This document shows, piece by piece, positions 54,600 through 62,931 of a stretch of DNA of 64,000 nt (position 1 is its first letter; the number at the start of each line of letters is the position of its first letter). The translations under genes were made by a program, and so were the position numbers. The notes beneath the pieces were generated by a model. That model was not told the DNA's origin. It saw only the letters and a list, made by a program, of their open reading frames with translations, and made no database searches. Origin of the DNA: Arthrobacter sp. MYb229 (GTDB lineage Bacteria; Actinomycetota; Actinomycetes; Actinomycetales; Micrococcaceae); NCBI RefSeq assembly GCF_002975405.1, contig NZ_PCPS01000004.1:186001-250000 (forward strand). Reading direction: 5' to 3'.

Positions 54600-55040
54600 T
54601 TAGGGGGCGCCGGGTGTATCGCGGGGTGCGCTGGATGTGAGCCGATTGATCAGCGGGGTGCAGAGCAAATAGACCGCCACGCTGACCGCGGCGCTCGCCA
54701 GGGCCAGCGGGTAGGTGCTCATGACCAGATAGTAGCAGCCCACGATCACCACGAAGCTCAGCAACGATTCCAAGGTATTGCCGGCAATCTTGCCGGCCTC
54801 GGGAAATAGCATTCGCACCAGGCGGTCGGTGATTTCACCCGTAGCGAGCAGTACCAGGGTAAAGACGATGACGAGGACCGGAACCCATGGCCAAAGGCCC
54901 TGTTTCAGCTCGCCGAGCTGCGGGAGCCAGAGCGGGGTGAGGAATCCGAGGAGAAACGGAAGTCCAGCCATCAGCGCGCAGGCGGCCAGATAGAGGATGA
55001 AGATCAGCAGTTCGTGGGGTTTCGGTTTTTGTTCCGGCAA
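54600..55040 (-). CDS. Four-helix membrane protein of unknown function
   Basis: This 146-residue protein is almost entirely hydrophobic, with four predicted transmembrane helices (about 10-35, 48-66, 85-108 and 110-130). There is no recognisable motif; the N-terminus (MPEQKPKPHELL) and C-terminus are hydrophilic. Start ATG 55040. Codon use is like that of the neighbours and the ORF ends just after the rbfA terminator, so it is probably a real gene. Function unknown. Confidence 0.65.
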   Translation of the reverse strand: MPEQKPKPHELLIFILYLAACALMAGLPFLLGFLTPLWLPQLGELKQGLWPWVPVLVIVFTLVLLATGEITDRLVRMLFPEAGKIAGNTLESLLSFVVIVGCYYLVMSTYPLALASAAVSVAVYLLCTPLINRLTSSAPRDTPGAP

Positions 55041-55295
55041 GTTTTCCTTTGCATGGATTGCAACGCGTGATTAGCGATGGCTCCGCGCGGTATTCGTGGA
55101 GTGGGGGGTGCTGTCCATGATGCCACAGAAAGAATTGAGGACCATGAAGAGCAGGGGCCAGTGCGCGTTGGCCAATCTGGCTCCCCGGCGGGCCGCTGGC
55201 AGCGTTTCGCAACTCATGAGAATTGATGGTGGTCAGCGCGGAGATACTGGACTACCGTGGAGATCAAAGACTTGCCTGAAACAAAGGAGCAGCTC

Positions 55296-55742
55296 ATGCC
55301 GGAATTCACCACCACATTGATGGCCTCGACCGGAAATAACGTGGGCATTGTTGTTCCCGACGAAATCGTCCGGGGATTCAATCACGGCAAACGGGTACCG
55401 GTGACGGTGACGATCGACGGGGACTACACCTATCGAAATACCATCTCATCCATGGGCGGGCAATTTTTGATCTCTTTCAATTCCGAAACGCGCGGTGCCA
55501 CCGGTCGGGGTGCCGGGGATGAGGTCACCGTGAAACTGGAACTCGACGAGGCACCGCGAATCATCGAAGTCCCCGAGGACCTTGCGGTGAAACTGTCTCT
55601 GGAACCGGCCCTTGCCGACGCCTGGAACAATCTCTCCTACAGCAAGCAACGCGGTCATGTTGAACCGATCATCTCGGCAAAGGGCGCGGATACCCGTGCT
55701 CGACGAGTGGAAAAAGTCATCAAGGCACTACGCGTCGACTAG
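55296..55742 (+). CDS. YdeI/DUF1905-type protein
   Basis: This 148-residue protein has an N-terminal DUF1905 beta-barrel (VVPDEIVRGFNHGKRVPVTV at about 17-36, and GGQFLISFNSETRG) and a C-terminal YdeI/OmpD-associated helical segment (DAWNNLSYSKQRGHVEPIIS, about 107-126, followed by RARRVEKVIKALR). Related proteins have been linked to bacteriocin or peptide resistance in some bacteria, but the function is not established. I choose ATG 55296 because AAAGGAG lies just upstream; the longer frame from 55257 has none. Confidence 0.82.
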   Translation: MPEFTTTLMASTGNNVGIVVPDEIVRGFNHGKRVPVTVTIDGDYTYRNTISSMGGQFLISFNSETRGATGRGAGDEVTVKLELDEAPRIIEVPEDLAVKLSLEPALADAWNNLSYSKQRGHVEPIISAKGADTRARRVEKVIKALRVD

Positions 55743-55849
55743 TGTCGACTAACTTTGGTGCGTCGGTACCGGCGCTCCAGGCGACCGCGGAGGATAGGCC
55801 GGGCGGATTACCCGCCCGGTGGCGAGCATGGCGCAAGGGAGCCGACCAC

Positions 55850-56338
55850 ATGGGACAGCCAAGGGCCGTGGGGATTCAGGATCTACGGCTGTGCGCAGCA
55901 CGCGCGGAAGACGCTGCAGCCATAGCCCAGCTGTGTGTGGACAGCGGCCGGGACCCGTGGACGGCGCAGGCAATCCAGAGCACCTCCCACCGGACCGTCG
56001 TAGTGGCGGTGGCCGGCACCCAGATTGCCGGCATCGCGAAGACCCATTGGCACGAAGACGCCCACGGAATTGCACCCGCAGGCCACTACCTCGGCGGGGT
56101 CATCGTAGATCCAAACTGGCGCAGGCATGGAATTGGCCAGGCCCTCACCGCGGCGCGTCTGGAATGGATCGCTGCGCGGAGCCGGCGCGCGTACTACTTC
56201 ACCAACGAACGAAACGTCTCCTCGCTGCGCCTGCACGCGAAATTCGGGTTTGTGCAGATCGCGGCCGGCGAAGAGATTCGCATGGTGCGCGCCGACGACG
56301 GTGACTCGAAGCTATTGCTTTTCGAAGCGGTGCTCTGA
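55850..56338 (+). CDS. GNAT-family N-acetyltransferase
   Basis: This 162-residue acetyltransferase has the acetyl-CoA loop VDPNWRRHGIGQALTAARLE (about 88-107) and a C-terminal NERNVSSLRLHAKFGFVQ (about 122-139). The RimI-like layout is clear; the substrate is unknown. I start at ATG 55850 with AAGGGAG upstream. A longer frame begins at GTG 55742, which touches the upstream stop codon but has no ribosome site and adds low-quality sequence. A short hairpin (CCGGGCGG/CCGCCCGG, 55799-55819) lies in the leader. Confidence 0.83.
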   Translation: MGQPRAVGIQDLRLCAARAEDAAAIAQLCVDSGRDPWTAQAIQSTSHRTVVVAVAGTQIAGIAKTHWHEDAHGIAPAGHYLGGVIVDPNWRRHGIGQALTAARLEWIAARSRRAYYFTNERNVSSLRLHAKFGFVQIAAGEEIRMVRADDGDSKLLLFEAVL

Positions 56339-56340
56339 GA

Positions 56341-56391
56341 TGCCAAACGGCGCCTGCCGGCTCCGCTGAGAAGCCTGCAGGCGCCGTGGCA
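56341..56391. terminator. Terminator between GNAT and cytochrome genes
   Basis: ACGGCGCCTGC / GCAGGCGCCGT, 11-bp arms extended by TGCC/GGCA, between convergent genes; likely used in both directions. Confidence 0.6.
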
Positions 56392-56398
56392 AGCGGCC

Positions 56399-58123
56399 CT
56401 AGTTCTTGGAAATTTTGCCGGTCATCGTTGCCACCGGCAGGAGGAACATTGGCTTCATGAACACCCAAGCCGCCGCGACCACCGCCACCGAGACCAAGAA
56501 GATCACCAGCCCCCATGCATCGGCCGCGTCCCGCGAGGCATACATGTGGTTCAGGTTCTTCAACGCGCCGGTGGTGAATACCAGGAATACGTGGACCAGC
56601 ACGAAGGCGACGAAGAAGAGCATCACCGGGAAATGCACCTTGCGGGCCAGCTCGATCGGATAGACCCGGTTCAAGGCCTTGGGCTGAGTCGGCCACCAGC
56701 TGGACATCCGGACACCGGTCACAATGGCCAGCGGTGCCGCCACGTAGATCACGAGGAAGTAGGAGGTCATCTGCAAGGCGTTGTAATGAATCCAGCCGTT
56801 TTCGACAGGCCAATTGAGCGAGGCATATTGAATGGCGCCGGAGATCATATTCGGGAAGACATCCCAGCTGGTCGGAACCACTCGCATCCACTGGCCGGTA
56901 ACGGCCAGCAGGATCACGAAGACCAATCCGTTCAGCACCCACAATGCATCCAGAGCTTGGTGGGTCCAGATGCTGAGCGAATATTTCTTGGGGCTATTTC
57001 CCTTCGGGGAGAACCAGGAGTTCGCCTTGGGCGTCCACATCGCTGCCGGTCGTTTCTCATGACGTACCTGTAACCCGGTGCGGATAATCAGCACGATAAA
57101 GAACATATTCAAGAAATGCTGCCAACCAAGCCAAGCCGGAATTCCAAGCGGCGCAGAGTCGGGCATGGTTGAATGCCCGTCATAGGTGGCGATGAAGTCC
57201 TGGATTGGTTCCAGCGTGCGCAAGCCGCGCGCGGCAAGAACCACCAGCAGGGCCACAATGACCGCTCCGATCACCATGATCGCCGGTTTGACCCAGGGCT
57301 TCATCTTGATCTTTGAGGTTCCTTGGGCATCGGAGGCCGGGCGCTTTTCCGCGACGGGAGGCTGGGCCGCGCTCGCGGCCTGCGCGGCTGGTTCCGCAAC
57401 GGCCGGTGGCCTCTGGGCCGCGGGCTCGGCGGCTTCTTCAACGACCGGTGGTTGCCCGAGTGCGGCTGCATCGTCGGCGACTGGTTCGGAAACCGGGACA
57501 GCCACTGGGGCCTCGGCAACGGGAGCCGCAGACTCGGAGGACTTTCCGGCAGTCGCATCCTCGCGTTGGCGCAGGGGAGTGTAGCCCTGCATGCGATTGG
57601 ACGGAACTGCAGCCCGTTCGGATGAATCCGCCGAAGCTGCCTCGGCGCCCGAAGCGGCAATTGCCGGAGCAGCCGGTTCCGGGGCCGGTGCCGGCGGAGT
57701 TTCGCTCGGCGGTGCCGCCGTCTTTGCTGCGGCCACGCCAGCGGTTTCCGCAGCGGCGGCAGCCGGTGCCGCGACCTGTGCGCCAGTGCTGGCGGCGTCC
57801 GCGGCCGGAGCCCGGAGCGGGGTATAGCCCTGCATGCGTTGGCGTGAGGAGCTAGCGGCGGTGTTCGAGACGGGCGCCGGCACAGGCTCAGGCTGAACGG
57901 CCGCCGTCTCTGCCGGTGCAGGAGCCTGTTCTGGGGCCGGAGCGCTCTGCACTGGGGGAGCGGCGGGTACCGGCTCGCTGGTTACCGGTTCGGTGACCGG
58001 TGCTGCGGGCACGCTCGCCGTCGGTGGTGTCTCAATTTTCTGTGCAGGCTCGGCAGCCGCATCGGGTTTAACCCCGCCCTTGGCGCGCAGGGGCGTGTAG
58101 CCTGCCATCCGTTGCTTGGTCAT
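56399..58123 (-). CDS. Membrane b-type cytochrome with three-repeat N-terminal extension
   Basis: 574 residues. The C-terminal part (about 275-574) has five or six transmembrane helices with the spaced His of b561-like di-haem cytochromes (GWQHFLNM, IWTHQALDAL, KVHFPVML, LVHVFLVF). The N-terminal 270 residues are soluble and Ala/Pro/Glu-rich, and contain three copies of RM[AQ]GYTPLR at about 5-13, 96-104 and 177-185. The b-type domain probably moves electrons across or within the membrane. It lies 78 bases after etfA on the same strand and may accept electrons from ETF-linked oxidation (inference). Start ATG 58123. Confidence 0.85.
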   Translation of the reverse strand: MTKQRMAGYTPLRAKGGVKPDAAAEPAQKIETPPTASVPAAPVTEPVTSEPVPAAPPVQSAPAPEQAPAPAETAAVQPEPVPAPVSNTAASSSRQRMQGYTPLRAPAADAASTGAQVAAPAAAAAETAGVAAAKTAAPPSETPPAPAPEPAAPAIAASGAEAASADSSERAAVPSNRMQGYTPLRQREDATAGKSSESAAPVAEAPVAVPVSEPVADDAAALGQPPVVEEAAEPAAQRPPAVAEPAAQAASAAQPPVAEKRPASDAQGTSKIKMKPWVKPAIMVIGAVIVALLVVLAARGLRTLEPIQDFIATYDGHSTMPDSAPLGIPAWLGWQHFLNMFFIVLIIRTGLQVRHEKRPAAMWTPKANSWFSPKGNSPKKYSLSIWTHQALDALWVLNGLVFVILLAVTGQWMRVVPTSWDVFPNMISGAIQYASLNWPVENGWIHYNALQMTSYFLVIYVAAPLAIVTGVRMSSWWPTQPKALNRVYPIELARKVHFPVMLFFVAFVLVHVFLVFTTGALKNLNHMYASRDAADAWGLVIFLVSVAVVAAAWVFMKPMFLLPVATMTGKISKN

Positions 58124-58201
58124 AATCGTTGAACCTCATCGCGTCGTCGTATCCGGCAGGTGATGCTTCGCCGGAACCTACCTGAGTGGAGAATGCCGTG
58201 A

Positions 58202-59194
58202 TTACCCTTGGCGGGTGCGGATTTCCTCGAGCAGTTTCGGGACTACGGTAAACAAGTCGCCAACGATGCCGAAGTCTGCGTGGTCGAAGATCGGCGCATT
58301 CTCATCCTTATCGATGGCTACGATCGTCTTGGCGGTCTGCATACCCGCACGGTGCTGAATCGCCCCGGAGATGCCCAAGGCAATGTACAGGTCCGGGGAG
58401 ACGATGACACCGGTCTGGCCCACCTGCAGCTTCGGTGAGACAAAGCCTGAATCCACCGCGGCACGCGAGGCGCCAATCGCCGCGCCGAAGTGATCGGCCA
58501 GCTGCTCGACGATCTCGAATTTTTCCGCCGAGCCCACTCCGCGTCCGCCGGACACGACGATCTTGGCGCTGCGCAGATCCGGACGGGAGGCATCGCTTTG
58601 CATCGCTTCGACCGAGCGGATTTGGGCGCCCTTGGATACCTTGGGCAGAGCCGAAGGCTCGATGATGGTCAGCTGCGGTGCCGCGACGGACTCGGCTCGG
58701 GCATCTACGGCGCCGGGGCGAATCGTGAAGATGCGCGGTCCGCCCTCGACGGTGGATTCTGAGGTGACGTCTCCGCCGAAAATCGAGTGCATGGCGATCG
58801 GCTCGTCCTCGGCCCAGCGCATGCCCACCGCGTCAACGCAGACGGCACCCTCAACCCGAATGGCCAAACGACCGGCAATGGTGCGGCCGGAGGCCGTATT
58901 GGAGAGCAGCACCGCGGCCGGAGCCACGGTGCTGGTGGCCGAGGCGAGCGCCGCCACATCGGCCGAGCCAAGAGCCAAAGCGTCAAGGTCGGTAGGCAGC
59001 AGGTGAACTTCGGCGGCGCCGAGTTCACCGAGCTTGGCCGCAAGCTGCTGCTCTTGGCCCGCGGCGCAGACGGCAACGGCGACCGGGGTACCGAACTGGG
59101 CGGCCGTTCCAAGCAAGCCTGCGGTGGTGTTCTGCGGGGAGCCGTCCGGCGATACCTGGACATGGACGAGCACGCTGTGGGTGGTTTGAACCAT
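58202..59194 (-). CDS. etfA: Electron transfer flavoprotein, alpha subunit
   Basis: EtfA binds FAD and, with EtfB, carries electrons from acyl-CoA dehydrogenases to the respiratory chain. 330 residues. The N-terminal ETF fold is followed by the C-terminal FAD domain, with signature [14 protein letters not shown] (about 215-228), [15 protein letters not shown] split near 250-264, and [20 protein letters not shown] near 273-292 (adenine/pyrophosphate binding). The start is ATG 59194 with AGGAGGA upstream; the longer open frame is not used. etfB precedes it by 64 bases. Confidence 0.96.
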   Translation of the reverse strand: MVQTTHSVLVHVQVSPDGSPQNTTAGLLGTAAQFGTPVAVAVCAAGQEQQLAAKLGELGAAEVHLLPTDLDALALGSADVAALASATSTVAPAAVLLSNTASGRTIAGRLAIRVEGAVCVDAVGMRWAEDEPIAMHSIFGGDVTSESTVEGGPRIFTIRPGAVDARAESVAAPQLTIIEPSALPKVSKGAQIRSVEAMQSDASRPDLRSAKIVVSGGRGVGSAEKFEIVEQLADHFGAAIGASRAAVDSGFVSPKLQVGQTGVIVSPDLYIALGISGAIQHRAGMQTAKTIVAIDKDENAPIFDHADFGIVGDLFTVVPKLLEEIRTRQG

Positions 59195-59258
59195 GGGAAA
59201 ATCCTCCTGAGCAAGGACAAATCGTGGGGATGAAGATTGTGGAAAGACCCGAGCTGAA

Positions 59259-60038
59259 TTAGATAAAGTGCTTCTCGGCCAGGAAGTCGGCCAGCTGGGT
59301 GGCTGCCGTTCCGTCATCGGTAATCTTTGGTCCGGCGACTCGCTCGGGGCGGTCCTCCGCAGAGACCATCACCGAACGGAAGTGGGCCGCCTCGGGTCCT
59401 GCCTCGATGCCGAGGTCGGCCAGGGTCCACGTTTCCAATGGCTTGGTCTTCGCCGCACGGATTCCCTTGAAGTTCGGGAAGCGTGGCTCGGCGGACTTCT
59501 CCGTCACCGAGACAACGGCGGGTAGCTGCACGCTCAAATTCATGGTGGTTTCGCCCAGCTGGCTGGTTCCGGTCACTTCGCTTGCGCTGATTTCCAATTC
59601 GTCGGCGTAGGGCAGCAGTGGACGGTCAAGGAGTTCGGCGATCATTGCTGGCACCATGCCACCCTTGCCGTCGGTCGATTCGTTGCCTGCAAGAATCAGA
59701 TCGACGTCGAGTTTCGCAAGAGCCGCCGCGAGCACCCGGGCGGTGGAGATCATATCCGACCCAGCCAGCGCCGGGTCGGAGATATGCACCGCCGAATGCG
59801 CGCCCATGGAGAGCAGCCGGCGCAGTGCAAGCACTGCCTTCTCATCTCCCATGGAGACGGCAATGACCTCAACCTCGCCCAATGACTTTTCCGCTTGGAG
59901 TGCGACCTCGCAGGCGCGTTCGCAGATCTCATCGGCGACCAGGTCTGCCGCTGCGCGGTCGAGCATTCCGGTTTGCAGGTCCAAGCGACGGCTCGACCAT
60001 GTATCAGGTACCTGTTTGGTCAGGACGGCGATTTTCAC
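59259..60038 (-). CDS. etfB: Electron transfer flavoprotein, beta subunit
   Basis: EtfB pairs with EtfA and holds AMP and the docking surface for acyl-CoA dehydrogenases. The 259-residue protein begins [14 protein letters not shown] (GTG start at 60038 with AAGGAG upstream), with VAVS-type nucleotide site around [12 protein letters not shown] (about 56-67), [20 protein letters not shown] (about 114-133) and the Leu-rich docking region. It is the first gene of etfB-etfA-cytochrome. The membrane ETF dehydrogenase gene (etfD/FixC type) is absent from the window. Confidence 0.96.
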   Translation of the reverse strand: MKIAVLTKQVPDTWSSRRLDLQTGMLDRAAADLVADEICERACEVALQAEKSLGEVEVIAVSMGDEKAVLALRRLLSMGAHSAVHISDPALAGSDMISTARVLAAALAKLDVDLILAGNESTDGKGGMVPAMIAELLDRPLLPYADELEISASEVTGTSQLGETTMNLSVQLPAVVSVTEKSAEPRFPNFKGIRAAKTKPLETWTLADLGIEAGPEAAHFRSVMVSAEDRPERVAGPKITDDGTAATQLADFLAEKHFI

Positions 60039-60069
60039 GCTGGTCTCCTTCTGAGGGTTCTGTTTAAGG

Positions 60070-60114
60070 CCAGACGTTCTGGAGATTATCCAACGCCCTG
60101 GCACAACGCTTCAA
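60070..60114 (-). promoter_or_regulatory. Promoter of etfB with palindrome at the start site
   Basis: On the minus strand, TTGAAG (60109-60114) and GATAAT (60085-60090) form a -35/-10 pair with 18-bp spacing. Immediately downstream is CCAGA-CGT-TCTGG (60070-60082), a perfect palindrome with 5-bp arms, placed at the expected transcription start. It is a candidate repressor operator. Confidence 0.5.
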
Positions 60115-60445
60115 ATGAAAATTTCTCGGATGGCGAGCGCTTCGCAGCAACGTCACCGACTAGGAAAAACTCTACATGTCTATTGTGCGCTCATGGGGGT
60201 GGGGCGCACATAGAAGCCGAACTTCAGAGACAATCATGACGAAATCTTCCATTTAGGTGAAGGCAATATTCGGCGGATCGGTGATCAGTGTTAACGGATA
60301 TGTCCTAAGATGCCGAATATCTTGCCATCGTCTCGAACGCCCACACCCGGATCTCGGAAACGATCACGGAACGGAATATTAGGGGGGAAGGCTCTGAGGC
60401 GACGGCATTGGGTGCCCTCAGATCCAAAACATCTAGAGTGGCGTT
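60115..60445. other. Intergenic region between divergent etfB and methyltransferase
   Basis: No gene supported. The part near 60395-60425 can form a hairpin with TCTGAGG / CCTCAGA arms just before the methyltransferase start; no clear promoter for the plus-strand gene was identified. Confidence 0.4.
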
Positions 60446-61042
60446 ATGACTTTTGAATCCGTCAGGTCCTCATATGGAGCCAAGGCAAGCCAGTATGTGG
60501 ATGCGGTCGGCAGCATTGAACATGCTGCCGCGGCCGATGTGGCTTTTGTCGAAACGTGGGCGCGCAGTATCAAGGGCACGGTGCTTGACGTCGGCTGCGG
60601 TCCGGGACAATGGACACATCATTTGAGTACCTTGGGGATTGCCGTAGAGGGTGTAGATCCCGTTCCCGAGTTCATTAAAATCGCTCAAAGGAGCTACCCC
60701 CAAGAACGGTACCGACGTGGCCGGGCAGAAAGCTTGCAGGTTGGCTCCGAAGCATTGGGCGGCGTGCTTGCCTGGTATTCACTGATTCACACCATTCCCG
60801 AACTAATCGGTGAGGCGCTCGCAGAGTTCGCTCGCTGCATTCGCCCCGGTGGCGGCCTTGCCTTGGGGTTCTTCACCGGCCCCACCCTCGAACCCTTCGA
60901 CCATGCGGTTGCCACCGCCTACTACTGGCCCTTGGATCTCCTGGCTTCACATGTCGAGGCAGCGGGATTCACCGTGACCCAATCCGAATCGCGGAACGAA
61001 GGCCAAGCACGAACTCACGGCTCGCTCCTGGCTGTCCGCTAA
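60446..61042 (+). CDS. Class I SAM-dependent methyltransferase
   Basis: This 198-residue cytosolic methyltransferase has a Rossmann-like fold: motif I TVLDVGCGPGQWTHHLSTLG (about 45-64) binds SAM, the acidic residue of VEGVDPVPEF (about 67-76) contacts ribose, LAWYSLIHTIPE (about 109-120) is motif IV, and RCIRPGGGLALGFF (about 131-144) is motif VI. Small-molecule O- or C-methyl transfer is likely, but the substrate is unknown. The start ATG 60446 has only a weak ribosome site. Confidence 0.88.
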   Translation: MTFESVRSSYGAKASQYVDAVGSIEHAAAADVAFVETWARSIKGTVLDVGCGPGQWTHHLSTLGIAVEGVDPVPEFIKIAQRSYPQERYRRGRAESLQVGSEALGGVLAWYSLIHTIPELIGEALAEFARCIRPGGGLALGFFTGPTLEPFDHAVATAYYWPLDLLASHVEAAGFTVTQSESRNEGQARTHGSLLAVR

Positions 61043-61186
61043 TCGACGCGGACCGGCTAGCACTGGAAAGCCGCCGAATAAAATGGCCTTCACTGTATTG
61101 CCGCGTGTGGGGCGGATTCCGCAATTTGCTCCTAGGGGAAACAGCATAAGGGCCGTTTTCCCAAGAAATCGAAAGAGGTTTAGCAA

Positions 61187-62080
61187 GTGGCAAACGAGCT
61201 TGCACGCAAGAGGGGAATGCTTGACGTTGGAGACGGCCAAAGCATCTATTGGGAAGAATGGGGCGCAGCCGACGGCGTGCCGGCGCTATATCTCCACGGT
61301 GGACCGGGCGGGACCCTAGGCGCGAGTGGCTATCGGCACAGATTCGACCTGAAACACACCCGTGTTATCGGGTTTGAGCAGCGAGGCTGCGGACGTTCGA
61401 CACCGCATGCCTCGAACCCGGACACGTCGCTTCTGCATAATACGAGTGCCCACCTCATTGAAGATATTGAGGCGCTGCGCGAGGCACGAGGCATTAACGC
61501 GTGGATACTCAATGGGGTGTCTTGGGGATCAACGCTCGCGCTCGCGTACGCCCAGGCCCGCCCCGCACGCGTCCTTGGAATGGTTCTGTTCGCGGTGACC
61601 ACCACTAGCAGAAGAGAAATCGATTGGATCACCGAAGGAGTCGGCTCGATTTTTCCCGAGGCATGGGACAGATTCGCCTCGTACGCCGAGCACGGCGGAG
61701 TCGGATATAGACGCGGAGAAGGGAGAATAGTCGAGGCCTATGCCCGGCTGCTGAATAGCGCAGATTCGAAGACCCGGGCGGATGCTTCGCAGGAATGGGC
61801 GCATTGGGAAGACACCCACATCTCGCTTGGCGCCGGCGGATTTGCACGCGATCCTCGCTGGGAGGACGAAGCATTTCGAATCGCCTTTGCCCGACTCACC
61901 ACGCACTATTGGACGCATTTGGGCCGAACAGATTCACAGTTGCTAGAACGCATGGGGCGCATTGAGCACCTACCCGGAACCCTGATACACGGTCGACGCG
62001 ATATTTCCGGGCCCGCAATCACCGCGTGGAACCTGCACCGTAGCTGGCCGAGGTCAAAGCTCATCATTTGTGATTGTTAA
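61187..62080 (+). pseudogene. Prolyl iminopeptidase gene truncated by a transposon end
   Basis: Alpha/beta-hydrolase of the proline iminopeptidase family (peptidase S33). It has LHGGPGG (about 35-41, oxyanion hole), the FEQRGCGRSTPH segment (about 64-75), nucleophile GVSWGS (Ser near 112) and the acid Asp in HGRRDISGP. The frame stops at ...SKLIICDC*, where functional relatives continue with a GHS motif carrying the catalytic His and about 20 more residues. The last residues after about SKLII are encoded by sequence matching a transposon terminus. The product should be inactive. Start GTG 61187 with AAAGAGG upstream. Confidence 0.75.
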
Positions 62081-62118
62081 CTTCGTTTGGCGGTTTCTGC
62101 GCACCTAATATTGGCGGT

Positions 62119-62931
62119 TCAACTGATTCCGATCACTAGCGTGGATCGCGCAGCTTCAACAACATCATCGGTAATCGTGTCCAGCTCATTGATTTTCATG
62201 ACTCGCTGCATTTGTGTGAAGAGTCGATCGATCAGCCGGAAATTACCGCGCGTGATACGGGCGATCGCCGCGACAGCTTGCGTATCGGTGAAGTCCTCCA
62301 AGTCCAGAGTTTTTCCGAGGGCACGCCACTTTCGTTGCAGAACGAAATGCAGTTCATCCTGAGCAAGCGGACGGTACTCGTGAGCAAAACCAACACGGCT
62401 ATAGAGCTGAGGGTATCGACTGAACTGCTTTTCGATGCCAGGCATCCCAATCAGCATCAGCGCGATATTGTTCCTGTCATACCTATCTCGTAGCACTTCT
62501 AAGGCAGTGGCGTTGAGTCGCTTCGACTCGTCGACGATGATCAGCTCAACATGCTTGTCTTGATTCATCGGGCCCGTCGTGGCACCTAAAGTATCGAGAT
62601 GTTGATGGATACAGATCGAGGTCCGGGTGGTGACCAGAGAGAGTTCATCCTTGATTTGCTTAGGCGTCGTCAGAACCCCTGGGGTGAAGAAGACGGTCCG
62701 CGTTTTGGCCAGATCCTTGTAGATCTGGAGGTCACTGTCCTCCCGTCGGCCCCATTCCTCTATTAACGCCTCGGCTTTCGGGCTCCAGTTGGCATAACGT
62801 TTAGCCGATAGGGTTTTGCCAATTCCAGCTTGTCCATAGCAGACCCCGATAGTCCGCTGCCGACGCACCGCATTGGCGAACTCAGTGAAGCGGCGGTGCT
62901 CCTTCGTTGCGATAAAAGTTGTTGGTCCCAT
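62119..62931 (-). CDS. TniB/IstB-like AAA ATPase of a transposon
   Basis: This 270-residue AAA+ ATPase controls target choice for the DDE transposase encoded upstream. Walker A GQAGIGKT at about 33-40, Walker B LIIVDESKR at about 130-138, and C-terminal helices in the TniB/TnsC pattern (IARITRGNFRLIDRLFTQMQ near 223-242). The length equals that of the Tn552-type ATP-binding protein (about 271). The start ATG 62931 overlaps the stop of the transposase by one base (TAATG). It ends close to the transposon terminus. Confidence 0.87.
   Translation of the reverse strand: MGPTTFIATKEHRRFTEFANAVRRQRTIGVCYGQAGIGKTLSAKRYANWSPKAEALIEEWGRREDSDLQIYKDLAKTRTVFFTPGVLTTPKQIKDELSLVTTRTSICIHQHLDTLGATTGPMNQDKHVELIIVDESKRLNATALEVLRDRYDRNNIALMLIGMPGIEKQFSRYPQLYSRVGFAHEYRPLAQDELHFVLQRKWRALGKTLDLEDFTDTQAVAAIARITRGNFRLIDRLFTQMQRVMKINELDTITDDVVEAARSTLVIGIS

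Noticed and set aside
55742-55849. GTG start at 55742 for the GNAT gene
   Set aside because: No ribosome site and poor N-terminal composition; ATG 55850 has AAGGGAG at good spacing.
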